Below are positions 23,001 through 33,397 of a stretch of DNA of 64,000 bases, piece after piece. Both the position numbers and the translations under genes were made by a program. Every line of letters starts with the position of its first letter. Positions within the stretch are counted from its first letter, which is position 1. Source of the stretch: Cryptomeria japonica (Eukaryota > Streptophyta > Pinopsida > Cupressales > Cupressaceae); assembly GCF_030272615.1 (NCBI RefSeq), contig NC_081410.1, positions 193,025,619 through 193,089,618 of the forward strand. The letters are read 5' to 3'. Under the pieces are notes generated by a model. That model was given only the letters and a program-made list of their open reading frames with translations. It did not search any database and was not told where the DNA came from.

Positions 23001-24162
23001 CTTGGTTGCCTAAGCTTTGTGGGAACAATCTCATCAAATATGTCTCTTATGCCGCTACCTCAATGCAAGCTGTGAAAAATTGTCTTATGTGTGCCTTGGG
23101 GTCCCCTTTTCCTCTATACTTGTCAAATTTAGGCGTCACAAAGTGTGCAGGAAATGGAGGCATTGGAATGCTCTTGTCAAATGGATAAGGACATATGTCT
23201 CTCATTGTGTATGTTGGCTTTGGTGTATTTATGTCCTCCATTTTCTTTTGTAAATCCCTGATTTGTTGCTCCAAATTGCTCTTAGGTGGAGATCGACTTC
23301 TTGAACCATATCCCATGTTTGAGGCACCAATTGGAGGAGGAGCATATTGCATATATGGATGATATTGATCATACACATGTTCATATGGAGGAGGTCTATA
23401 TTGATGCTGTATATATGGAGCACTTGGTATAGCTTCATGTTGAGGAACCCCATATCTATTTTGTGCATGTATACCATATTCTACAGGCATGTCATGTTCT
23501 ATTGTGTTGCCCCCAAATTTGACACGGGGTTTCCTTGTGTCCAAATTTTGAGCATGCCTTTGAGTATCCACTTGTTTTGGTTGATCCATAGCTTGAGCAT
23601 ATCTATCTGCATAAGACTTCCATAATGGTCTTCGAAGGTAAGTATCATACGTTTGAGCATGTGTATGTGGGACCTCTGGTTTTTGAAGCAAAGCTGATGG
23701 TGAGTCAGGTACCATATGTGGTCCTCTATTTCCTCCACTATTAGGTCTCCTTTGATCCATGTTGGAGTGAGTTTGTTGCAAAGGTCGGTTTTCCATAATT
23801 TGAGACATGTTAAAATCATGTGGTATCTTGGCTCCACTTTGTGCCATCATGTGTAAGAAGTATTGTCTATCCCTCCTCATTATTTCTTCAACCAATCGAT
23901 TGAAATGGGGATTCATAATGGATTCTTCTACATCTGCTGAATGTATTGAAAAGTTGTCTACATTGTCATTATGTGTAGCATTGTTGTTTGTAGTGTCTGT
24001 GTTTTCCACATTTGGAATGTTTCTATAAACATCCATGTCCGGCAATGTAGTGTGCTCAGGATTGAAAAATAAATCATTGTCATACTCATAAGAACTCATG
24101 TTTACGGACTCTTGAGCCTCTTTAGTTTCTTTCCTAGATTTTTTAAGACGGGTTTCAACCAT
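20083..24162 (-). pseudogene. Gypsy-1 gag-protease-integrase-tail ORF, two in-frame stops
   Basis: One - strand frame of 1360 codons encodes the capsid precursor and protease of a Tat-like Gypsy. It is interrupted by TAA at 23044-23046 and TGA at 21976-21978. The part before the first stop (371 codons, ATG 24162) is a Pro/Gln/Tyr-rich gag N-terminus. The second (353 codons) has the retrotrans_gag core ('NQAMEWFSQLPPGIKSW', 'FIQHFSYNIETDMS') and a C-x2-H-x4-H-x4-C knuckle at its residues 236-249. The third (626 codons) has a pepsin-like protease: VLIDGGVGLNI at residues 110-120 and YNILLGRPWIHEM at 182-194. Next come GCGEY (275-279), a Ser/Lys-rich linker, a hydrophobic segment (454-475), and from about residue 548 an integrase C-terminal tail ('FEVGDLVLREN', 'GAYQLSTTKGEPLEDPIN'). 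No RT, RNase H or integrase core lies between protease and tail. The catalytic D-G-G rather than D-T/S-G is usual in this group. Confidence 0.9.
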
Positions 24163-24899
24163 GAACTAGGTATTGACCAAGATGCGAGAGACTAGATGAA
24201 AAATGGAAAAAGTATGGAAGACCAAGAGTTGAATGGAATGTAAATGAATTTGAGGTGTACTTGCAAATGTCCAAAGTGTAAGACCAGGTATGTATGTAGT
24301 AGAGTAGGTGTGACTTCCAAAAAGAGGATAGTTTCTCTTGATGAGGTAAGCTGACCTTGACTCTAAGTAAGACCAAATGAGACCCAAAGGTAAGAAACCT
24401 TGATGAGGGACCACTTAGCAAAGTGTTGTTGTATGTAGTGTGTTGACAAAGTATGATGAGGACAAGCAAGTGACCTTTTGACCCAAGTTTAGACAAGTAT
24501 GAATGTAAAATGAGATGTGAAGCAATGATGGACTATGTGAGACCCAAGGACAGGTTGAATGCTAGATGAAACCTGAAGAAACAACCTAGGAAGCTCAAGT
24601 ATTCCGAAACTGATTTCTTTTGTTTGCTGGACTGTGAAATTTTTCCAATTTGTGAAGTTGTTGGTTGTGACCAAATCTGAATGTTTGACTATTTTTCGTG
24701 ACAAGAGGACACAATGTTGATGAGGACTCAGTGTTTGCAAGTGTTTAGACTCCAAAATGACTCCAAGAAAAGTGTGTTGTTTGATGTAAAATTGTTTTGC
24801 ATACACTTGAAGACACAAAAGACACAATGTTTTGCTGTTTGGTCTTGATTGTTTGAATATTTAACATAAGTCAAGCACAATTCTTATGGCTGGCCAAGA

Positions 24900-25450
24900 C
24901 AATAGTTGTTGATCCACATGGGGTTTTACCCCCGAGGCTACGCTATTCAGAGCGGATACTTAGATGCTTGACCTCACTGGCTCCACCCTCGGCACTCACT
25001 TCTTGAGTCAGCCAAGCATCAGTCCCCATGAAAACTCCCCATGGCGAACTTTGTATCTCTACTAAGAACCGTATCTGTGTGGGCCGCTACCAGAGGTCCG
25101 ACCTCCTGCCCCAACAACTAGAAGGATTTGGGCTTCTAAAACAAAAAGGTGCTAGTAAGGGCATCCGCTGATGTGGCCATACATGCGGCACTTTCAGCTC
25201 TGTAAATACAGAAGGCTCCCAGCCGCTAGGGGTTACGCCCTACAAATGATCAAATAAATTTGATCAAACGGGTTTATGGGGAGACATAGTGTCGGTATGA
25301 ACTAATCAGCACACGTTATTCATAGTTTTCACCATGAATACATTTGATTGTAGTGGTTCGGAAGAGGTGGGTTTTCCTCGCTACCACTTGGGTCATTCTC
25401 TTCTCACTAGTAGTCCTAATGACCACACGGGAAGACAGACCCTCTAAAGA
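24900..25450 (-). other. Structured GC-richer block in the Gypsy-1 leader
   Basis: Composition changes sharply from the AT-rich flanks. Visible dyads are gggg-tttta-cccc (24920-24932), gatgcttg/caagcatc (24963-24970 and 25013-25020), and tgatcaaat-aa-atttgatca (25247-25266). It could be the RNA packaging region or an entry signal for translation. Compensatory changes in other copies would decide. Confidence 0.45.
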
Positions 25451-25739
25451 TTAAACAAAAAGAGCCTATTGCTCAAGACACAAAAGACAATGATTCAATT
25501 TTAGTGCACCAATGGAAGTGTTTGCTAGTCTATGAAAATAAGGCACACAATAAAAATCTAAAAACCCTTGCCAAGGACCTGCAACAAAGATTTGTTAGTA
25601 GTTTGGATTGTTTCAAATGATCACCCCTTCTTACAAGCACACAAGCTAGGTAAATTTTAGATCCAAAAGACTTTGTGAAATAGGGGCCTTCAATAATGCG
25701 TTTTGTTGACCAATTCAAAGATCTGATTCATCATAAAAA

Positions 25740-26650
25740 AAGGCCACCTGTAAAATTTCAAGAGATTTTCAGAAATGTAAGAAAATCCAAAAAATTTGCT
25801 AATTTGCTCCAAAAATTATTTTTTTATGAAAAATCATAAAAAATTCATATAAAATGCAAAATCAATCCAAAAAATCTGAAATTTTTACTGAAGAGTCTTG
25901 ATGGTCTTCCAAACCTGCACAAAAAAATTTCTACAACAAATCCAAGCAGTTTGTGAGATATGAGTAAAATAATGCAAAACCCTAATTTTCAAAGATCTGA
26001 TTTTTGAGGAATGATTTTGCATCAAATTTAAAATCACAAAAAACAGATCCTATGTATAATTCTGAGATATTTCCAAAAATGTAAGAAAATCCGAAAAATT
26101 CGCTAATTTTCTCTCACAATTAATTTTTTATGAAAAATCATAAAAAATTCATATAAAATGCAAAATTGATCCAAAAAATCTAAAATTTTTACTGAATCTT
26201 TTTGATACTTTTCCTGACCTGCACAAAAAATTTTATGTCAAAATTAGAAGCCGTTTGTGAGATCTGATCAAAATAAAGAAAAACCCTAATTTTTAAAGAT
26301 CCAACTTTTATGCAAATATTTTGCATCAAAATTAAAATCACAAAGAACAGATCCTGTGTATAATTATGAAATATTTCCAAAAATGTAAGAAAATCCGAAA
26401 AATTCTCTCATTTTCTCTCAAAATTAATTTTTTATGAAAAATCATAAAAAATTCATAGAAAATGAAAATGTGCTCCAAAAATTTTGAATTTTGGATTGAG
26501 AGCTCCTGATAGTTTCTTCAACTTGCAAAAAAAATTTGGTGCAAAATTTCAAAGCCGTTTATGAGATATGATCGAATCTCTCCAAGATCTTGATTTTGTG
26601 TCCAAAACCCTAGCATCACAAGGTTATTCTCCAAATTGTTTTACAAAATA
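25740..26650. repeat. Three tandem 304-bp repeats in the Gypsy-1 leader
   Basis: The marker aaatgtaagaaaatcc occurs at 25773, 26077 and 26381, exactly 304 bases apart each time, and the flanking sequence follows the same order (tcataaaaaattcata, then ccaaaaa, then ttttactga, then a gagatatgat block). Copies differ by substitutions and small gaps; the third is the most diverged. Leader repeats of this type often vary in number between copies. Confidence 0.9.
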
Positions 26651-26703
26651 GCAATATAGGGTTAGAAAAATCTGCAAAAAACACAGATCTAAGAAAAATC
26701 CAT

Positions 26704-26721
26704 GTCCCACCGGGCGTGCCA
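26704..26721 (-). other. Gypsy-1 primer-binding site
   Basis: On the - strand an 18-base TGGCACGCCCGGTGGGAC starts 3 bases inside the 5' LTR. It begins with TGG, complementary to the CCA end of a tRNA, and its rest is GC-rich as expected of an acceptor/T-arm complement. I could not assign the tRNA from memory. Confidence 0.8.
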
Positions 26722-26724
26722 AAA

Positions 26725-27496
26725 TGTGTATGGTGAAAATGGATAACAATAATAACAATATTGAAAGGCTAAATGAATTCAACCACCAAACCCTAGCCTA
26801 ACAATCAACAAAGATCCACCATAACATATGAAGATTACCTAAGACAATACAAATCACATGAAATCACAAAGATTATACCATCACATGTCCAATAAGGTTC
26901 TGATCTCCATTCTTCCTATCTCCATTGATCTTGCTTGATATATTTGCTCTCAGATTTTATATGCACAAGAGCTCAACAAAGAACGAAATGTGGTTGCAAG
27001 TAGGATCGTAATATAGTCAATTGATCAAGTTGTTAGGTCATTAGGGTTTGTTAATGAAAAAAGCATCTCCTTAAATAGAAGACACAATATGAAATGGAGG
27101 GATAAGATTGAGAGGTGTAAAAAAGGAGGTCGGCTAGGATTAGAGGGTAGGTAGAAGAAATAATAAAATAATGAAAGAGGTAGGTAGTGTAGGAATTAAG
27201 AGATGAATGACATGTGTCATGTGTAGAAAAAGCTAATGAATTAATTAAATAAACAAAGATTTATTTAATTAATAGAGGAAATGGGATAATTAAATAAATA
27301 AAATATTTATTTAATTTAGGAAAAGAATAATTTAAATAAATAAATGTATTTATTTAAATGAGAAATAAGGCTAGAAGAGGATAAATGAATTAATTAAATA
27401 AATAAAAATTTATTTAATTAATAGAAGAATTAGGCTTTGATAATTAAATAAATAAAATATTTATTTAATTAAACATGACAATTTTGGGTGTCTACA
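26725..27496 (-). repeat. Gypsy-1 5' LTR
   Basis: 772 bp, partner of 16161-16935. Only a few differences are visible (for example gtgtagtcaattgc against atatagtcaattga), so the insertion is fairly recent. TSD gtatg at 27497-27501. Several AT-only palindromes lie near its start in element orientation. Confidence 0.93.
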
Positions 27497-27501
27497 GTAT
27501 G

Positions 27502-27727
27502 TGTAAAGAGAGAGATGTCCATGAGAAATAAGAGAGGTTAGCCACGAAGAAAGATGGATTTAAAAATGAGAAGAGGGGGGAAAGGGAATGTCAAGCCATT
27601 ACAAAATATTTTGAGTTGTTTCATTGGCCAAGGAAGATGACAAGTGGAAAACACTTAGAAATGAGCTTTGTATATAAAAGTATCATAGGATCCTAGTGCT
27701 ATGCAAGCTATTTGTGCTAAATGCTAG
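27502..27727. other. Short flank between two insertions
   Basis: DNA between Gypsy-1 and the inverted-LTR element. No ORF. It is the continuation of 15247-16160 and probably part of the old Gypsy LTR. It ends with gctag, the target duplicated by the next insertion. Confidence 0.4.
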
Positions 27728-29172
27728 TGTAGTCACATAAATATGTCTAGTTTAATTAAATGAATATTTGATATTTATTTGATTAAAAACTCACTAGCCA
27801 TCAGTTAATTAAATTAATATTTAATTAATTCATCTTCAAAACATTCTCCTATTAATTAAATAAATTACTCAATTTATTTTAATTAATTCATTAAACCAAA
27901 TCCACAATCAATTAAATGAATAAATTCTATTTATTTCATTTAAATCCCCCTTTCCTCTTTTAAATAAATTAAATAAAACATTTATTTAAATCATTCACCT
28001 CCCCCCGCCCCCCCCACTTGCATTTTCCTACAAATGCAAGTTGCAACCACAAGTTGAAATAAATTAATTTAATTTTAATTAAAATATTATTTTCCCTCAC
28101 CCACCAAACCCACTTGCAATCCTAACCTCCTTCTAGATTATTCTAAACCCTTCCTAATTAGCCTAATCCATCCCCTAATTATTGTCACATTCCTAAGCAA
28201 CTTGGAGTCATTTTTTAAAGACTTCAAAGTCTTTGAAAATCATTAAATGCATTAAGTGTTCAACAAATTAACCTCTAAAAGTCTTCCAAACCACTTATGG
28301 CTCTTACATGACCATTTATGCTTAACCCCTAACTCAACCCTCATGTGACTCATGTGTCTCTTCAAGCATTTATTGCTTTGACCATGGTTATCCCTTTAAC
28401 CTTTGCACAAGAGTTTATCCATTGGATAAAAGCTTTATTCTTTGAATAAAAATTTTATTCACTCAACCCAACCTTAACCTTAACTCCCAAGTTAACTCTC
28501 AGGTCATCTCAAGCATTTAATGCTTATTCCCTCTCCTCTCAACCCCTCTCATGTTGACACTTGTCATCTTGGTATTGGTTTGAAAGCCCTCACATGGATT
28601 GAATATCATTCAATCGTGACCCTTGTTGAGATTACTCAATCTCAACCATCCATTGCTCCATTTTTCCTATAAATAGAGCCTATTTCTTCATAATGCAAAT
28701 CCTGAAAACTTGTATGCATTTAATCTATAGTCAATTTTAGAGAGCATTTTAGCATAAAATCACTAATATATTGTCATTTTGGACTAAAATAAATCTTAGT
28801 TCATTTCATAGAATCTCATATTTAGCTTATTTTTACACCTGCATAGCATAAGTTTATAAACATTTTCAGTCTTGAATCTCCATAAGACATCCATAGTGCA
28901 AAAAGTTGTTGAGAGCTACACTAATTTGGAACTTGGAGAGGAGAGGAACAAGGGTGAAGGAGCTAAGAGCATGTTAGAAGGAATTTGGAGATGCCTCCTT
29001 GTATTTGCTTCCATAGTTAAATATTTTATCATGTTTTTAGTGTCTCTTTTGGTATACGTGCTTAGACTTGTTTTTGGTTGATTAACACTAACGTTTGTCT
29101 TTGTTTTTTGTGTTTTTGTGTGTTATACGATCACTGGCTTTTGTCTAATGTTGTTCATTTTGCAAAGCATCA
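27728..29172 (+). repeat. Left arm: LTR in + orientation
   Basis: 1445 bp, TGTAGTCA...GCATCA. The first 250 bp are AT-rich with ttaattaaattaatatttaattaa-type palindromes and homopolymeric C (28003-28016). A TATA box, tataaata, lies at 28668-28675, placing the transcription start shortly after. It contains a small ORF (28872-29081) that I do not regard as a gene. A primer site follows directly. Confidence 0.85.
28668..28675 (+). promoter_or_regulatory. TATA box of the left arm LTR
   Basis: tataaata in the context cctataaatagagcc, about 500 bases before the LTR end. The mirrored copy is tatttata at 29694-29701. The two promoters point toward each other, so convergent transcripts of the palindrome are possible. 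Confidence 0.6.
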
Positions 29173-29174
29173 TT

Positions 29175-29190
29175 TGGTGAACCCGACGTG
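29175..29190 (+). other. Primer-binding site, tRNA-Trp type
   Basis: TGGTGAACCCGACGTG begins 3 bases after the left LTR. It is the complement of the plant tRNA-Trp 3' end (...CACGTCGGGTTCA plus CCA) as I remember it. This identifies the arm as a retroelement LTR rather than a DNA-transposon end. Confidence 0.75.
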
Positions 29191-29246
29191 CATCCAACAA
29201 CATTTTTTTGAGTACAATGTTTGTGTTTTTTTTTAGAAAATTTGTT

Positions 29247-30631
29247 TGATGGCAACACACACAAGAGCACAAGAAACAAGTGTTAGTGTTAGCAACAAAA
29301 GATTATCCTAAACAAGCATATCAAGAGAGATATTAAGCATGAAATAGAAAGCATACAAACATAGAATAGATAAACTATACTCCTTCAAATGCTAATCAAG
29401 ATGCTCATAGTTGCTCCTCCCTTGTTCCTCTCCTCTCCAAGTTCCACATGAGTGTAGCTCTCAGTAGCTTTTTGCACTATGGATGCCTTATGGAAGTTCA
29501 AGATTGTAGATGATTATGAAAAGTATGCAAATGCAAGCTTAATAACCAAAGAAAGATGAGTTATCTAAATGTTATTTGTCAATTTTAACCAAAAAAGTGA
29601 ATATGACTAAAATATGCTAAATGCTCTCTAAAATTCTCTATAACTTAGATGCATACAAGTTTTTCAGGATCTGGATTATGAAAAAATGGGCTCTATTTAT
29701 AGGAAAAATGGAGCAATGGATGGTTGAGATTGAGTAATCTCAACAAGGGTCAAGATTGAATGATATTCAATCCATGTGAGGGCTTTCAAACCAATCTCAA
29801 GATGACAAGTGTCAACATGAGAGAGGTTGAGAGGAGAGGGAATAAACATTAAATGCTTGACATGACCTGAGAGTTAACTTGGGAGTTAAGGTTAAGGTTG
29901 GATTGAGTGATTAAATTCTTTATTCAAACAATAAAGTTTTTATCCAATGGATAAACTCTTGTGCAAAGGTTAAAGGGATAACCATGGTCAAAGCAATAAA
30001 TACTTGAAGAGACACATGAGTCACACGAGGGTTGAGTTAGGGGTTAACCATAAATGGTCATGTAAGAGCCATAAGTGGTTTGGAAGACTTTAGAGGTTAA
30101 TTTGTTGAACACACAAAGCATTTAATGCTTTTTGAAGACTTTGAAGTCTTTGAGAAGTGACTCCAAGTTGCTTAGGAATGTGACAATAATTAGGGGATGG
30201 ATTAGGCTAATTAGGAAGGGGTTAGAAGAATCTAGAAGGGGGTTTAAAAGTGCAAATGGGTTTGGTGGATGAGGGAAAATAGGATTTTAATTAAAATAAA
30301 ATTAATTTATTTCAACTTGTGGTTGCAACTTGCATTTGTAGGAAAATGCAAGTGGGGGGGAATAATTGATTTAAATAAATATTTTATTTAATTTTTTTAA
30401 AAGAGGAAAGAGGATTAAATTGAATAAATAGGATTTATTCATTTAATTGATTGTGAATCTGGTATAATGAATTAATTAAAATAAATGGAATAATTTAATT
30501 AATTAATAGGAGAATGTTTTGAAGATGAATTAATTAAATATTAATTTAATTAACTGATGGCTTAGTGGGTTTTTAATCAAATAAATAGCAAATATTCTTT
30601 TAATTAAAATAGACAGATTTATCTGACTACA
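29247..30631 (-). repeat. Right arm: LTR in - orientation
   Basis: About 1385 bp, reverse complement of the left arm from TGTAGTCA through the gene-free AT-rich part, the TATA region (29694-29701) and the aacttggagaggagagg block (about 29432-29448). Similarity fades toward its inner end, where a GCCATCA can be read as an LTR end but is not certain. No primer site follows it. Confidence 0.8.
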
Positions 30632-30860
30632 GCTAGTTTCCACACAAATTCACTGTAAAATTACACGAGATGAGAAAACCATAGGTTCAACACAAAAGTG
30701 AAATAAAAGGTGGTTGTTGAAAAGGAATCTTGTGAACCTTAAGAAATGAAATAGGCTATGCAAGGGTTGAAACTATCCTACATAAATGCGAAGAGAATGA
30801 ATGCTCTAGTGGATATAAAATATAAGTAAAATTATAAGGGTATACCATTATAACATTACA

Positions 30861-30880
30861 ATTTGCCCCCTTATGAACCT
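30861..30880 (-). other. Polypurine tract of the old Gypsy
   Basis: On the - strand cataagggggcaaat abuts an LTR-like start tgtaatgtt. Its form parallels the Gypsy-1 tract aaagaggggcaaaa. Confidence 0.55.
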
Positions 30881-32339
30881 ATGTGAATAAGAAAACAAAA
30901 GTAAAAGGAAAAGATGCTAAAGTAAATCAGATCTGGAAAAAACAAAAGGATATTGTAGATGAACTATAGAACTCTTTAAGCACACTCCTAGATTGAGGAC
31001 CTACAAAATAAATACATTGGGCAAGAAAAACCTACACAAAACAACATAGTTAAAAAATAAAGTTCTAAAAAACCATGATGTTAGAAAATCATAAACATGG
31101 AAATACATATATAAACATTGATAGCACATAATAAACAAACTAAATATTGAGTTGGGATAGTGAAAGAGACCTCTACGTGGGAGGTTGTCTCAATACTACG
31201 TGTCATACCCAAAATACAACGAAAACACAAGACATAGAATAATTCTTAAATGGAAACAATAATGTGATGATCGATTTCTTCTAGAAAGGGAATTCAACCA
31301 AAATATATAGAAGAAATAGATATAGTAGAGATTACATGACCTAGACACCAGCTTACTCTATTGCAATGGGTTGTGATAATTATTAAAAAAAATTGATCTA
31401 GCATTTTGTGTCATGATAGGTTATGAATAATGTAAAAGATAAATTGGATAAGGCACACAATTTAACAAGTTGCATTATGGTAGGTGACCTAAGGTTATGA
31501 AAGATATAAGATCCATGTAGGCATGCATAAGTGATTAGAGTATATGCCCCCTCTTAAAATATTAGTATGTGTAGTATGCTAATATTTTAAGGAAAAAAAG
31601 AGACAAAGAGAGAAGAGGATCCTTGAGAAGGATACACACATCCAAAACAAGTTGTCCTTTATGCCTAGAATATAGTTGAGGATAATGATGATAAATATTA
31701 TTGGGTTAGAGAAAGTATGCTCACACATAAGATTGTACCACCATGAATGACAATGAGCAAGAAAAGAAAGCTATAATTGTCACATAGGGGGTAGCAACAT
31801 ACTAGAATAAGGGAGGTGTAATAATGTCATGAGAGAATGGTTGTTAGATAAAGATGGACTTCAATGCCACTTGTCATACGAAGAAGAGATGTGTACATCA
31901 ACAATTGGAAGAGCAGTCATGCTAGACTCAAGAAGTTGTGTTTTATCTTGCAAGGTTCGAAATTCTTTGGTGGAATGACCAACCACTTAATGATATGCAC
32001 AAAAATAAAGTTTTTGTTTGATTGTGTTTATAAAATTCATTGTGTAGGATTTAAAGGAGTGATCAACCATGCTTTGAGGAGCCTCGACAAGATACGCTCT
32101 TGTGTAGATAGTTGATCATGAATAAGAAAAAACCCTTTCTCTTGTGGGGAAAGGTTTAACTTCTTAAAAGATGAAGTCACATAGACCTTATACAACGGAG
32201 GTAGGGATGTAGACAAAAAAGAAGGCTAGTAACCTAAACCCATCATAGAAGAATGCAATGTTGAATCCATATGGACCTTAACTCCTTGCTCCATGCACCT
32301 AATACCATTTCCTTTGTATCCACGCTTATAAATTTTTTT

Positions 32340-32545
32340 TAATCCAAGGCCATAATGTTTCTACAAGAGAGAAAATGATAGTCAACATCACCACACTTAT
32401 AAAAATGAGAAGTATAACTGCATGTTTGAGAATATTAATAGCTAAATTTATTGAAGAAGAATTATCAATTGTAGCAAAATGAGGATCCTTGTTAAATAAA
32501 GGAATGTCAAAGCTAGAAGTGTCTACCTTATACTCACCACACCCA
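32340..32545 (-). pseudogene. Old Gypsy linker with hydrophobic segment
   Basis: An open - strand stretch reads CGCGEYKVD at about 32545-32521, then a linker and a strongly hydrophobic run ('AVILLIFISVVMLTIIFSLV') near 32430-32360. Gypsy-1 has the same order: GCGEY, linker, then 'HHAILLSLIFAIISLHN'. The run is long enough to cross a membrane. It could be an env-like remnant or a buried part of an unknown domain. Confidence 0.5.
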
Positions 32546-33079
32546 CAGGGGGTTGCAGTTTAAGGAGTCTCAATAATCACCAAGACTTTCATTTTTAGGG
32601 GAAGAAACATCGTTGTTAAATAAAGTTGATAATGGTGTTTTATAACTTGTTGTAGAAAAGGGAAAAAATTATGAAGAAAATGAAGATAAGGATTCTCATG
32701 ACCTGATCCAACCTGTTGAACAGTATTGAAAGGGGTTAGGATCTACTTATTTTGTAGTATTTATTAATGATATTAATGGGATGCCAAATTGAGTTGAGTT
32801 ATCAAACAAAGGATGGTGTAAAGTTGAGTGAGCCCCAATTATCACCAGGATATGCATTGTCATTAGTGGAAGAAGGAATTGTAGGATGATCATTAGAAGA
32901 AGAGGTCAATGATGGTATAACAGTCTTAGAGGATGCTAAAGGAATAAAATTTTGAAAAATAGGAGTATTTTAAAGATTAGCCAACTTTAGCTAGTTGACA
33001 ATAATAAGGGACTTCAGGGTCAAGCCTCTCTTATATGTACTTTATTATTACAAACAAACTTAATATATTTATGCAAGCT

Positions 33080-33397
33080 AGATGAGACAACACCCATTAA
33101 ATGAATCCATGGTGTACCAAGAAGAAGATTGTATGGTAATTTAATTGGCATGTCATACACTAGGGCGGGTAAGGTGATATGTCTAAGCCTCTCGGATAAT
33201 ATTATTGTACCCAGAGCTTGTCAACCTACATTATCAAATCCATGAATAGGGTAGGATATAGTAGTAAGAGAATTAGTATCAATATTAATTCGAGGTAATA
33301 GATCCACTATATAAACACAAAGCACTAAACAAGGATTAACAAAAGTTCTTCTAATACTTATTTCATTTACATTAATAAATATCATAAGAGAATCAAA
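33080..33397 (-). pseudogene. Old Gypsy protease, C-terminal half
   Basis: The - strand gives 'SIRRTFVNPCLVLCV' where Gypsy-1 has 'RIKRVLIDGGVGLNI'. It continues to 'LPYNLLLGTPWIHLM' and 'HKYIKFVCN', matching 'YNILLGRPWIHEM' and 'HRCIKFPHN'. The catalytic Asp is Asn (codon at 33335-33337), so the protease is dead. The N-terminal half lies beyond the LINE insertion at 40594-41010. Confidence 0.75.

Larger units (their letters stand above)
24163..26703 (-). other. Gypsy-1 5' leader (untranslated region)
   Basis: Between primer site and gag ATG lie about 2.5 kb without long ORFs. The promoter-proximal part is three 304-bp repeats (separate entry). The middle, 24900-25450, is richer in G and C and holds several dyads. 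The gag-proximal part (24163-24880) shows no feature. Leaders of this length occur in Tat/Ogre elements and usually carry packaging and dimerisation signals, which is inference here. Confidence 0.6.
16161..27496 (-). mobile_element. Gypsy-1: 11.3-kb RT-less Ty3/Gypsy (Tat-like) element with antisense PMD remnant
   Basis: LTRs at 16161-16935 and 26725-27496 are flanked by gtatg at 16156-16160 and 27497-27501. A primer site and polypurine tract show it reads leftward. In element order it has the 5' LTR, primer site, a leader with three 304-bp repeats, a GC-richer structured block, gag, protease, a hydrophobic segment, the integrase C-terminal tail, a long non-coding stretch with an opposite-strand PMD remnant and short tandem repeats, the polypurine tract and the 3' LTR. 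RT, RNase H and the integrase core are absent. This is an internally rearranged Tat-type element that must depend on a relative. Confidence 0.93.
27728..30631. mobile_element. Inverted-LTR (palindromic) retroelement, 2.9 kb
   Basis: Two copies of one LTR face each other: 27728-29172 on the + strand and 29247-30631 on the - strand. Both outer ends are the same LTR start, TGTAGTCA...TGACTACA. The whole unit is bounded by the 5-bp duplication gctag (27723-27727 and 30632-30636), so it entered as one piece. Only 74 bases separate the arms; they contain a 16-base tRNA-Trp-type primer site. No coding region lies inside. A normal element has LTRs in the same direction and exposes two different ends to integrase; here both ends are U3 ends. 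The arms differ visibly, so the insertion is old or was built from two templates. Confidence 0.85.
30637..33397 (-). mobile_element. Old Gypsy element, left part (- strand)
   Basis: This is a decayed relative of Gypsy-1. On the - strand there is a tract like gggggcaaat (30861-30870) beside an LTR end ...aacattaca (30860). Further up are a protease C-terminal half, a GCGEY linker and a hydrophobic segment. The protease N-terminal half is found at 40594-41010, on the other side of a LINE insertion with a 17-bp target duplication. Stops are frequent. No RT is recognised between protease and polypurine tract, a distance of about 2.2 kb that seems too short for a full pol. A knuckle-like 'FCAYH..VGHSTKE' can be read near 32010-31950; it is out of the expected order and may be a rearranged gag piece. 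Confidence 0.65.

Noticed and set aside
28872-29081. 69-codon ORF in the LTR arm
   Set aside because: It lies in the transcribed part of the LTR, has no recognisable domain, and the other arm does not keep the frame.
29175-29190. tRNA gene signal
   Set aside because: Only the complement of a tRNA 3' end is present; no cloverleaf arms surround it. No tRNA or rRNA gene was seen in the window.
27728-30631. Possible DNA transposon with long terminal inverted repeats
   Set aside because: A tRNA-Trp-type primer site, TG...CA LTR ends, a TATA box in the LTR position and a 5-bp duplication fit an LTR retroelement better; no transposase is present.
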